Source: DATDPY01 sp964395765
Lineage (GTDB): Bacteria > Bacteroidota > Bacteroidia > Cytophagales > Cyclobacteriaceae
Length of the DNA stretch: 37,242 nucleotides
Direction of reading: 5' to 3'
NCBI GenBank assembly: GCA_964395765.1
Contig: CAYNCU010000011.1
Coordinates: 1-37,242 of the forward strand
In this document: positions 17,139-24,181 of the stretch, piece after piece
Position numbering within the stretch: the first letter of the stretch is position 1
How the letters are laid out: the number at the start of each line of letters is the position of its first letter
The notes under the pieces: generated by a model
Databases searched by the model: none
What the model saw: the letters and a program-made list of their open reading frames with translations, nothing else
What the model was told of the DNA's origin: nothing
Program-made: the position numbers and the translations under genes

Positions 17139-17570
17139 ATGAAATCTGTTAATTATTATGTTCCGGTTTCAGATTCAGGGCTTTGGACGGGACGCATCCT
17201 CAGCGGAGTTGCTGTTTTGTTTATGCTTTTCGACAGCATCACCAAAATAATGATGATTACCCCGGTTGTAAAAGCCACCGTTCAGATGGGATTTTCCTCA
17301 GATACCGTCGCTACTATCGGAGGTATTTTACTGGTATGTACGCTAGTTTATATTATTCCTCATACTTCGATACTGGGAGCCATTTTGCTTACCGGATATC
17401 TGGGTGGAGCCGTAGCTTCCAACCTGCGTTTGGAAAATCCGCTTTTCAGCCATACCTTATTCCCCATATATATTGCAGTTTTGATCTGGGGCGGGCTTGT
17501 GCTGCGTGATGGAAACCTAAAGGCAATTATATTCTTTCACCGGGAATTCAAATGGTCTGAAAATAATTAA
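17139..17570 (+). CDS. DoxX-like integral membrane protein
   Basis: A 143-residue protein with four predicted membrane helices (about 15-35, 55-78, 80-100 and 108-127) and no signal peptide. The pattern GRILSGVAVLFMLFDSITK, followed by conserved helix glycines and SHTLFPIYIAVLIWGGL, matches DoxX_2-type proteins of Bacteroidota. DoxX-type proteins are small inner-membrane proteins, some linked to thiol or redox stress. The role here is not known. It lies 23 bases after the VOC gene and 14 bases before the DUF4287-type gene, which indicates one transcript. The ATG at 17139 is well placed. Confidence 0.82.
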   Translation: MKSVNYYVPVSDSGLWTGRILSGVAVLFMLFDSITKIMMITPVVKATVQMGFSSDTVATIGGILLVCTLVYIIPHTSILGAILLTGYLGGAVASNLRLENPLFSHTLFPIYIAVLIWGGLVLRDGNLKAIIFFHREFKWSENN

Positions 17571-17584
17571 TTAAACATAAATCC

Positions 17585-18148
17585 ATGTCATTTCAAGCTT
17601 ACCTGGATAATATTAAAGCCAGGGCCGGTAAATCGCCGGAAGACTTTAAGAAAATGGCCAAAAAGAAAGGCCTGATCAGGCCGGATGTAAAAGCCGGAGA
17701 AATTGTGGCGTGGCTTAAAAAGATTTCGGATTGGGACAGGGACATGCCATGGCCATATACGAAACTCTTCGCGCTTCAATAAATCCCTGGCCTGAAAAGA
17801 ACGACCGGATTGCAGGCCATTTTAAGGGAAATAAAAATCGGTGGAAAATGACTTTTGATAACCTGATGACAAAAATCCGGAAATGATATCCGCCTTTCAC
17901 CGACCGATGCGTATTTAAGCCTTTTAACAGGTGATAAAAGGTTTGCCATTGTCCAGGTGACAGCCGGACATATGGATATCGGAATAAAAATCAAGAACCG
18001 CGCAGCCAATAATCACTTCGGACCGGCCTGTAAATGGAATGCCATGGTGACCGATCGCGTCCGGCTAACTTCTGCAGGCGACCTCGACAAGGAAGTTATC
18101 GAATGGCTTCAAGCGGCCTTCCTTCAGATTTCCGGTAAACGGAAATAA
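17585..18148 (+). pseudogene. DUF4287/DUF5655-type gene with two compensating frameshifts
   Basis: The 564-base span would encode about 187 residues, the normal size for this two-domain family. The first frame gives MSFQAYLDNIKARAGKSPED and on to GEIVAWLK, then goes out of frame at a run of five A (17717-17721). The next frame continues the expected sequence (DFGLGQGHAMAIYETL to DNLMTKIRK) and meets TGA at 17884-17886. From about 17882 the original frame resumes with NDIRLSPTDAYLSLL and VTAGHMDIGIKIK, ending at TAA 18146-18148. The net shift is zero, so one base is missing at the first point and one extra present at the second, both in A runs. This is either a recent pseudogene or two homopolymer errors. 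The family function is unknown. It lies inside the VOC/DoxX cluster. Confidence 0.8.
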
Positions 18149-18195
18149 GCTATTCCAACTTTAAAAATTTATTTAATTAATTAAAAAACTATATT

Positions 18196-19074
18196 ATGAA
18201 AAATATAACCCCTTTTCTCTGGTTTGATGACCAGGCAGAAGCTGCCGCAAAATTATATGTGTCCTGCTTTAAAAATTCGAAGATCGGTTTTGTCAGCCGT
18301 TATTCGGAAGCAGGAGCGAAGGCATCCGGAAGACCTGAAGATTCTGCCATGGTCGTATCGTTCGAGCTCGAAGGATTTACTGTTAACGCCATCAATGGCG
18401 GGCCTGTTTTCAAATTTAACCCTTCCATTTCCTTCCTTGTCAATTGCTATTCGGAAGGAGAGATCAATACTCTCTGGGAAAAATCGTCAGAAGGGGGCAG
18501 TGTGATGATGGACCTGGAAAAATATCCTTTCGGGGAACGATTTGGGTGGTTGAATGACCGTTATGGCGTATCCTGGCAATTGTTTTTGGGAAAGGAGGGG
18601 CAGAAAATAACGCCCCACCTCTGGTTCAGAAATCAGGCGGAGGAAGCCATGAATTTTTATATCTCGCTGTTCGACAATTCTTCCGTCAGGGAACTTACCC
18701 GTTTCGGAAAAGATAATCGCGGACCTGCCGAGGCTATCATGCACGCCCGTTTTTCCTTGCACGGGCAGGACTTTATGGTGATGGATATGAATGAGCAGGG
18801 ATTTAACCCATCCGTTTCTTTCGTCATTAATTGTGAAACGCAGGAGGAAGTGGATTATTTCTGGGATCGTCTTTCGGAAAGAGGCGATGAAAAAGCCCAG
18901 CAATGCGGCTGGCTGGCCGATAAATACGGTATTTCATGGCAGATCATACCTGAAGCCCTTGGGAAATTATTGAGCGATCCCGATCCGGCCAGATCGGAAA
19001 AAGTGATGAAGGCCATGTTGAAAATGAAAAAAATCGTCATCCGTGATCTCGAAAAAGCTTATGCCGAAATATAA
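18196..19074 (+). CDS. Double-domain VOC protein (PhnB-like)
   Basis: A 292-residue protein made of two tandem copies of a 3-demethylubiquinone-methyltransferase-like VOC domain. The first begins KNITPFLWFDDQAEAAAKLYVSCF and ends with RYGVSWQLF (about residues 1-135). The second begins KITPHLWFRNQAEEAMNFYISLF and ends KYGISWQIIP (about 138-255). A charged helical tail follows. Despite the Pfam name, this family is not known to methylate ubiquinone. It closes the plus-strand cluster under the divergent GlxA-like regulator. Each domain seems complete, with the CGWLxDKYG motif kept in the second and GWLNDRYG in the first. Confidence 0.88.
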   Translation: MKNITPFLWFDDQAEAAAKLYVSCFKNSKIGFVSRYSEAGAKASGRPEDSAMVVSFELEGFTVNAINGGPVFKFNPSISFLVNCYSEGEINTLWEKSSEGGSVMMDLEKYPFGERFGWLNDRYGVSWQLFLGKEGQKITPHLWFRNQAEEAMNFYISLFDNSSVRELTRFGKDNRGPAEAIMHARFSLHGQDFMVMDMNEQGFNPSVSFVINCETQEEVDYFWDRLSERGDEKAQQCGWLADKYGISWQIIPEALGKLLSDPDPARSEKVMKAMLKMKKIVIRDLEKAYAEI

Positions 19075-19556
19075 AATTACCTGCTAAAGCGGTCTGACGG
19101 TTAAGCGTTTAGATTTCATTAAAATAAATATCCGGTGCTGAACTTACCATTCTATTGGCCGGGACCATCTTTAACCGTCTGACCGCTATAGAACCCCAAT
19201 CCCCCTTCATTCCTGCCGGAAGACATGCTTCCCGCCCTGGTTTGTGTTTTCATGAACCAATTGCTTTTATATTTTATTTTAATTGCGATTTTTCCTGAAA
19301 CCTATTGAAAGGAATTTTGTTAAATTTTTAATATTATTATTTTCCATTGCGTAAAAAAGCTAAATTCATTCTTCATGTGTCCTTGGCGTCCTTTAGTCTA
19401 TTTAGTAACATAATACCCGAATATTTTATCAATAGTCACTTCGTCACTAAATGGCTGAAAACCGGAGAAGAAAATGGGATAATTACCTGAATAGGATAAT
19501 TTATATAACAATTCAACATTGCCTTGACATAAGTGGCCATAAATTTCTTTTTAGAT
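19075..19556. other. Gene-free 482-base intergenic region
   Basis: The left part holds the 108-base inverted-repeat element annotated separately. Near 19372-19402 a GTGTCCTTGGCGTCCTTTAG stretch resembles, in inverse orientation, the GCAAAGACGCC repeat family seen at the left edge. Near 19434-19450 GTCACTTCGTCACTAAA is almost repeated at 37215-37231. The last part is the A/T-rich leader of the GH-D-like gene. I see no coding sequence here. Confidence 0.5.
19084..19191. repeat. 108-base element with 21-base terminal inverted repeats
   Basis: The left end 19084-19104 and the right end 19171-19191 are inverse copies of 21 bases with one mismatch, around the core AGCGGTCTGACGGTTAA. The 66-base interior is A/T-rich and non-coding. 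The size and structure fit a MITE-like non-autonomous element or a long hairpin placed just after the VOC gene stop. No target-site duplication is obvious. Confidence 0.6.
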
Positions 19557-21758
19557 ATGAAACATCTTGTCAATAATTTAATTGGATTCCATTGCAAGGG
19601 TGCCATTAATTTATTTGTTTTCTTTATTGCCCTCTTGTTAGCCAGTTGTTCTCCTTCCGTCGTGCAGTCGGATTCAGGCATTTCCGTAAAAGTCAATCAG
19701 AATACAGGCGATTATACCATTTATGCAGGTCTTAAAGGCTGGACCTTCAAAGGAACCACGGGGCATGCATTAACCGGGATGCAGACATTGCTCGGCACCG
19801 ACGAGATTGGAAAATATAGCGAAATCGTATTCACCTGGAGTGAAGATATTCCCTATAAAGCATCGATCCGCTGGTATGCACAAAGGCCGGTGGTGCTTTT
19901 TTCACTGATCCTTCCCGACGGATCAACGAGCAGGCCGGAGCCCTTCCCTGTTTTTACAGATTTTCCCTCTGACCTGCATACCTTCAGCTATCACCATAAG
20001 AATTTTGCCCCGCCCCAGTTCAAATTGAACAATGCCGCCACGCCCTGGCTTTTCTTTGATGATAAACTGAATTCCTATATTATTTCACCTGCCTCGGCTT
20101 TCCTGGTTTCTCAACTTGATGGCGACGGAAAGAAAGAAATAGCTAGCAGCCTGACCACCGGGGTGAAGGATCTGCCGTTGAATTTTGAACATAAAACCAT
20201 CCTGGTATTCGATAAGGGGATCGGGGATGCGTGGAATTTATGGGGCGCTTCCATGCAGGCCCTGTATAAGCGTAATCTTCCCGCGGAGGATGCTGATCCT
20301 GTCCTGAAATATTTCGGTTACTGGACGGACAACGGAGCCGATTATTATTATAATTATGACAAGAACCTCGGATACGCCAATACCTTACTTGCTTTAAAGA
20401 AAAAATATGACGAGGAAGGGATCCCCCTGGGTTACATGCAACTCGATAGCTGGTGGTATGAAAAATCAATTTACGATCCCGAGGGAAAACCGGATGCCGA
20501 TCATAAAAATCCCGATTTGCCGTCCGGCCCATGGAACCGTTATGGCGGCCTGATGAGTTATACCGCCGATCCTTATCTTTTCCCTGACGGGCTGGCTGCC
20601 TTTCAAAAAAAACTGGGATTGCCGCTGGTGACGCACAACCGCTGGATAGACCTGAAAAGTCCTTATCATGATCAGTTTAAAGTATCCGGGTATGCCGCTA
20701 CGGACCCTGCCTTCTGGAAACAGATCATGAATTACCTGAAAGAATCCGGAGTGATCTGCTACGAACAGGACTGGCTTAATTATATCTACGATAAAAGCCC
20801 TGAGATGTCTCAAAATTTTAATACCGGAAATGATTTTACAGGAGGCATGGCCGATGCTTGCGAACAGAATGAAATGGATATGCAATATTGTATGGCGACC
20901 CCCGGGTTTTTCCTTCAGGGACTGAAATACAATAACCTTACCACCATCCGGACCAGTGACGACCGTTTTAAGCCTTCCCGGTGGCGGGATTTTATATATG
21001 ATTCACAACTGGCCTACGAGTGCGGAATATATCCATGGTGCGACGTATTTAAAAGCGGGGAGAAGGGAAATATGATCCTTTCCGTTTTGTCTGCAGGCCC
21101 TGTAGGCACTGGAGATTCCATAGGGAAAGAAAATAAATCCAATATTATGCTGGCCTGCAGGAAGGACGGCGTATTGGTGAAACCGGATGTGCCCCTTTTA
21201 CCGGTTGACGAAGATTATGTAAATGAAGCCAACGGTTTAAAAAAACCAATGCTGGCATTTACCTGCACGAAGCATAATCAAATTGAAACAGGTTACATTT
21301 TTGCCTTTTCCGATTCATCCTATTCCAACAGGGAATTTACATTTACCCCGTCGAAGCTCGGAATAAAAGGAAAGGTAGCCGTTCTTAATCCCGAAAACAG
21401 GGACCTGGCTGTCATTAAAGGTGGGGAAGCATTCACCGGAAAATTAAAGGATAATGATTATGCTTATTATATTTTAGCGCCGCTCAACCTGGGGGGAATA
21501 GCATTCTTCGGCGATGCGGGAAAGATTGCAGCCACGGGGAAGAAAAGGATTGCCGATATTGTCGATCACGGAAACCTCGAAATAAAAGTGCTTTTCGCGG
21601 CAGGCGAAACTTCCGTGAACCTCATGGGTTACTCCGAAAAACCGGTCAATTCCGATAAAGGGGAATTACATTATGACAGTCAGACCCATATTTTTGATTT
21701 ATCGCTTCCTTCCAACGGGGGTCGCGAAGTAGTCGTCAATATTCAACCTGTGAAATAA
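19557..21758 (+). CDS. Lipoprotein glycoside hydrolase, clan GH-D-like (alpha-galactosidase/GH36-related)
   Basis: A 733-residue protein from the ATG at 19557, with a GTG eight codons upstream as the alternative start. Its lipobox LASC puts the lipidated Cys at residue 31. A beta-rich N-terminal domain (about 45-235) precedes a TIM-barrel region (about 245-560) with KYFGYWTDNGADYYYNYD, GYMQLDSWWY, VICYEQDW (Asp405, candidate nucleophile) and TIRTSDDRF (465-469 region, RTSDD, candidate acid/base). A C-terminal beta domain follows. RxSDD-type motifs and this domain order fit clan GH-D (GH27/GH31/GH36), most like the raffinose-synthase/Sip1 branch of GH36, but the match is remote. It probably removes alpha-linked sugars at the cell surface. 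The gene stands alone, with repeats upstream. Confidence 0.65.
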   Translation: MKHLVNNLIGFHCKGAINLFVFFIALLLASCSPSVVQSDSGISVKVNQNTGDYTIYAGLKGWTFKGTTGHALTGMQTLLGTDEIGKYSEIVFTWSEDIPYKASIRWYAQRPVVLFSLILPDGSTSRPEPFPVFTDFPSDLHTFSYHHKNFAPPQFKLNNAATPWLFFDDKLNSYIISPASAFLVSQLDGDGKKEIASSLTTGVKDLPLNFEHKTILVFDKGIGDAWNLWGASMQALYKRNLPAEDADPVLKYFGYWTDNGADYYYNYDKNLGYANTLLALKKKYDEEGIPLGYMQLDSWWYEKSIYDPEGKPDADHKNPDLPSGPWNRYGGLMSYTADPYLFPDGLAAFQKKLGLPLVTHNRWIDLKSPYHDQFKVSGYAATDPAFWKQIMNYLKESGVICYEQDWLNYIYDKSPEMSQNFNTGNDFTGGMADACEQNEMDMQYCMATPGFFLQGLKYNNLTTIRTSDDRFKPSRWRDFIYDSQLAYECGIYPWCDVFKSGEKGNMILSVLSAGPVGTGDSIGKENKSNIMLACRKDGVLVKPDVPLLPVDEDYVNEANGLKKPMLAFTCTKHNQIETGYIFAFSDSSYSNREFTFTPSKLGIKGKVAVLNPENRDLAVIKGGEAFTGKLKDNDYAYYILAPLNLGGIAFFGDAGKIAATGKKRIADIVDHGNLEIKVLFAAGETSVNLMGYSEKPVNSDKGELHYDSQTHIFDLSLPSNGGREVVVNIQPVK

Positions 21759-21787
21759 ATGCATTCCTTCTATAATTATTTCAAAAG

Positions 21788-21964
21788 ATGAATTCAAAAT
21801 CAAAGCGTAGAATAAAAAGTAAAAAGAATTCAAAACCTGCAAGTATAAGGAAATCAGATAATTCCGGGGTCCGAAATAGCAGAAGCGGCAATTCCAGCCC
21901 GGTATGTTATCTCGGAAAGGAAAAATTCAGGCCGGGATTCGAGGATATTTCCGAAGATCAATAA
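21788..21964 (+). CDS. Small basic hypothetical protein (58 aa)
   Basis: ATG at 21788 to TAA at 21962-21964 encodes 58 residues. The first 38 are Lys/Arg/Ser/Asn-rich and probably disordered (MNSKSKRRIKSKKNSK). The end, VCYLGKEKFRPGFEDIS, looks like a short ordered tail with one Cys. A strong-looking terminator hairpin begins 3 bases after the stop, which supports a real transcription unit. No SD is visible. I recall similar small Bacteroidota proteins ending in a CY...R..F motif but cannot name a family. It is probably cytosolic, perhaps nucleic-acid binding given its charge (inference). Confidence 0.5.
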   Translation: MNSKSKRRIKSKKNSKPASIRKSDNSGVRNSRSGNSSPVCYLGKEKFRPGFEDISEDQ

Positions 21965-21966
21965 AG

Positions 21967-21987
21967 TTGCGCGGCGCAATTTTTTTT
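21967..21987 (+). terminator. Rho-independent terminator after the small basic gene
   Basis: TTGCG-CGG-CGCAA (21967-21979) forms a compact GC-rich hairpin that is directly followed by eight T (21980-21987). It lies 3 bases after the stop of the 58-residue gene. Confidence 0.65.
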
Positions 21988-22048
21988 ATTCATAAAACGA
22001 GGCATCACTTGTATTTTTAAAAATTTTATTATCTTACGACGAAACCGG

Positions 22049-22061
22049 CGGTATAATACCG
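22049..22061. promoter_or_regulatory. Short palindrome upstream of the exported-protein gene
   Basis: CGGTATAATACCG is a perfect 13-base palindrome around a central A, about 130 bases before the ATG at 22192. It could be an operator half-site pair or a chance palindrome. Confidence 0.25.
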
Positions 22062-22191
22062 GAAATTTTTAAGGGACTGAAGGGACATTTTACCGTCATT
22101 TTTGCATTAAGCCAGGTATGAGGGAGAGGGATTTACAGCCGATTTAATGCTTTTTGGCAAGGGAATAACCAAACCAAAACCAATAAACTAT

Positions 22192-23190
22192 ATGAAAAAG
22201 TTGATTACCTTTTTTACCGTCATTGTATTGACCGGAAGCCTCCTTTATGCCCAGAAGAAAAAAGATGATGAGGTGATAAAAATAACGGCGCCCGGAACCG
22301 GTGCAAAACCGAAAATTATTCCATCCTTAACCAGCCTGGCGGTTGCCCAGGTAAAGGTCAGTTATAAACTGTCTTCCACCACAAGAACTGTCACGCAGGA
22401 AAAAAAAATCGGAGGCGGCGGGCATGTGGCGGGAGCCAAAGTAAGATGTTTTCTGGAAACAACCGATGGCGAACTGACGGAAGATGATTTCCAGTCGATC
22501 ACAGATAATTTTTATTCCTATTTTTCCAATAAACTGAAGGAAAATAATATTAACCCTGTTGATTGGTCAGCCATTACTGCCACGGATTTTTATCAGAGCG
22601 GTGCGGAAAAACCCACCAATGATAAAAATCAAAAGCCCGATAATGTTTCTATTTCCAATACGGCCAACAAGGGTAATGTATTGTATGGCGGGAGTTTTGC
22701 CTTCGCCTTCGGGAAACAAAAAAAGGCTTCCGCTTTTTGCAAGGAAGTCAACGCTCCTGCGGGATTCTTCAACCTGACCGTTGATTTTGCCGATGTGCTT
22801 GTGGATCTCGACATAAAATCAACCGAATACCAGGACCTGGGAAACGGATGGTACCGCCCCGCCACGGAGAAGAAGAAATATTCATGGGCCGTTGAACCGG
22901 ATATTAAAGTGATGGCTTCCGATGCCAATTCTTTCACTCTTTTCTGGAATGAAAAAACACAGTCGGAAACCATGACCGTGGCCAAGGATATTTCCGGGGA
23001 CAAATCCTATGGCGATAAGATCACGGAAGACCCAGGCGCCGTTACACGGCCGGCTTTCGGTTTTTATAAAGACCTTGCCCCTGTAACCATTGAAACGACA
23101 AAAGCAAAATATATTACAGCCGCGGAAAAGGCCCTTGATAATTTTGCCGATGAGTTCGTGGCGGAAGTACTGAAGATGCATAAAGGATAA
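22192..23190 (+). CDS. Exported protein of unknown family (332 aa)
   Basis: The start is the ATG at 22192, directly before a signal peptide (MKKLITFFTVIVLTGSLLYAQ, cleavage after about residue 19). An ATG 45 bases upstream would put 15 polar residues before it. The mature protein is soluble, Lys-rich and mixed alpha/beta. It has a Gly-rich turn (KKIGGGGHVAGAKVRCFLETTDG), a FAFAFGKQKKASAFCKEV segment and a helical C-terminus (ITAAEKALDNFADEFVAEVLKMHKG). There are no catalytic motifs I can recognise. It would be periplasmic or secreted. A strong terminator follows at 23247, so this is a single-gene unit. Function unknown. Confidence 0.75.
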   Translation: MKKLITFFTVIVLTGSLLYAQKKKDDEVIKITAPGTGAKPKIIPSLTSLAVAQVKVSYKLSSTTRTVTQEKKIGGGGHVAGAKVRCFLETTDGELTEDDFQSITDNFYSYFSNKLKENNINPVDWSAITATDFYQSGAEKPTNDKNQKPDNVSISNTANKGNVLYGGSFAFAFGKQKKASAFCKEVNAPAGFFNLTVDFADVLVDLDIKSTEYQDLGNGWYRPATEKKKYSWAVEPDIKVMASDANSFTLFWNEKTQSETMTVAKDISGDKSYGDKITEDPGAVTRPAFGFYKDLAPVTIETTKAKYITAAEKALDNFADEFVAEVLKMHKG

Positions 23191-23246
23191 GCTTTCATTT
23201 CCAGTTGGAAAATAAGCATTAATTTCCTACATTAATTTAAAATTAC

Positions 23247-23293
23247 AATATCACCTGCCTGCTTTTAATGAGACCGGCAGGTGATATTTTTTT
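23247..23293 (+). terminator. Rho-independent terminator
   Basis: AATATCACCTGCC (23247-23259) pairs perfectly with GGCAGGTGATATT (23276-23288) over 13 bases with a 16-base loop. The run of T extends to 23293. It lies 56 bases after the stop of the exported-protein gene and before the methyltransferase start. Confidence 0.8.
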
Positions 23294-23316
23294 CAGGAAA
23301 ATTAAAAACAGGAATT

Positions 23317-24087
23317 ATGATAAAAGAGTACTGGAACCGGATTGCACCTGAATACGAATCGCAGGTATTTGATGTTTACTCCAATGATAAAAAGAAATTG
23401 ATTATAAGACTGGTAAAAAAATTCGGAGATAAAAATGCGGTGGCCAGCGATATCGGCTGCGGTACCGGAAGGTTTCTTCCTCTTCTTTCAGGCGCTTTTA
23501 AAAAAGTTTATGCAGTAGATATTTCTCAAAAATTAATTCGCCGTGCTGAAAAAATAAATCTCGAACACGGTAATATAAGCTTTCAATTAATGGATATGTC
23601 ATCGCCTGGCTTAAAACTGCCTTCCGTCGATTTTGCCTTAAGTGTCAATGCATTTCTGGACCCTTCTCCCGTCCGACGTAACCGGATGTTGAAAAATGTT
23701 GTCCGGCACCTGACTAAGGGAGCATTTTTTTTAATGGTAACCCCCTCCCTGGAATCAAAATTATTAACCGATTTCCGCCTCATTGAATGGAACCTCCGCA
23801 AGGGCATGAAGGAGACGGCGGCTTTGAGTGCAGGATCGGATAAAAATAACCGTATTGAAAGTTCAACCCTTCAGGGCGGAATTGTAAGAATTGACGGGGT
23901 TAGGACAAAACATTACCTGAAAGAAGAATTAATAACAGAACTTGAAAGCTGTGGCATGGAAATACTCCAGATAAAAAAAATAGAATATCCCTGGAATATT
24001 GAATTTGATAAACCTCCCCGGTGGATGCAGGCTCCCTTTCCATGGGATTGGTTATTCCTTTCAAAAAAAGTAAGGAATTTAAAATGA
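23317..24087 (+). CDS. Class I SAM-dependent methyltransferase
   Basis: A 256-residue cytosolic protein from the ATG at 23317. AGGA precedes this ATG, and the upstream GTG at 23281 lies within the terminator. The SAM-binding loop is VASDIGCGTGRFLPLLSG (about 44-61), motif II is VYAVDIS, then FQLMDMSS and VDFALSVNAFLDPSP. The fold matches methyltransferase 11/25-type proteins that act on small molecules. The substrate is unknown. The C-terminal part carries aromatic and proline-rich residues (YPWNIEFDKPPRWMQAPFPW), which may close over the active site. It is separated from the previous gene by a strong terminator and from the GH3 gene by 94 bases, so it is probably transcribed alone or with GH3. 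Confidence 0.85.
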   Translation: MIKEYWNRIAPEYESQVFDVYSNDKKKLIIRLVKKFGDKNAVASDIGCGTGRFLPLLSGAFKKVYAVDISQKLIRRAEKINLEHGNISFQLMDMSSPGLKLPSVDFALSVNAFLDPSPVRRNRMLKNVVRHLTKGAFFLMVTPSLESKLLTDFRLIEWNLRKGMKETAALSAGSDKNNRIESSTLQGGIVRIDGVRTKHYLKEELITELESCGMEILQIKKIEYPWNIEFDKPPRWMQAPFPWDWLFLSKKVRNLK

Positions 24088-24181
24088 AGGTATTTTTCAA
24101 TCCTGTGATTTCAACCGGCCATAGGTAAAACTTTTCTTATAAAAAATGAGTTAGATAATTACGGTTGTTAAAGTATAAGGT

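Noticed and set aside
17717..17724. Programmed -1 frameshift at AAAAAG in the DUF4287-type gene
   Set aside because: The sequence resembles slippery heptamers, but a second, opposite shift would be needed about 165 bases later, which makes recoding unlikely.
19533..19556. GTG start for the GH-D-like lipoprotein
   Set aside because: It would place eight extra residues, including an acidic one, before an already long signal peptide; the ATG at 19557 is the better start.
20143..20885. Long minus-strand ORFs under the GH-D-like gene and similar shadows under other genes
   Set aside because: They are rich in rare residues such as His, Arg and Cys, have no recognisable domain and lie fully within well-supported genes.
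22147..22191. Upstream ATG for the exported unknown protein
   Set aside because: It would put 15 polar residues ahead of a normal signal peptide that begins at 22192.
23281..23316. GTG start for the methyltransferase
   Set aside because: It lies inside the terminator stem and T run; the ATG at 23317 has an AGGA before it.
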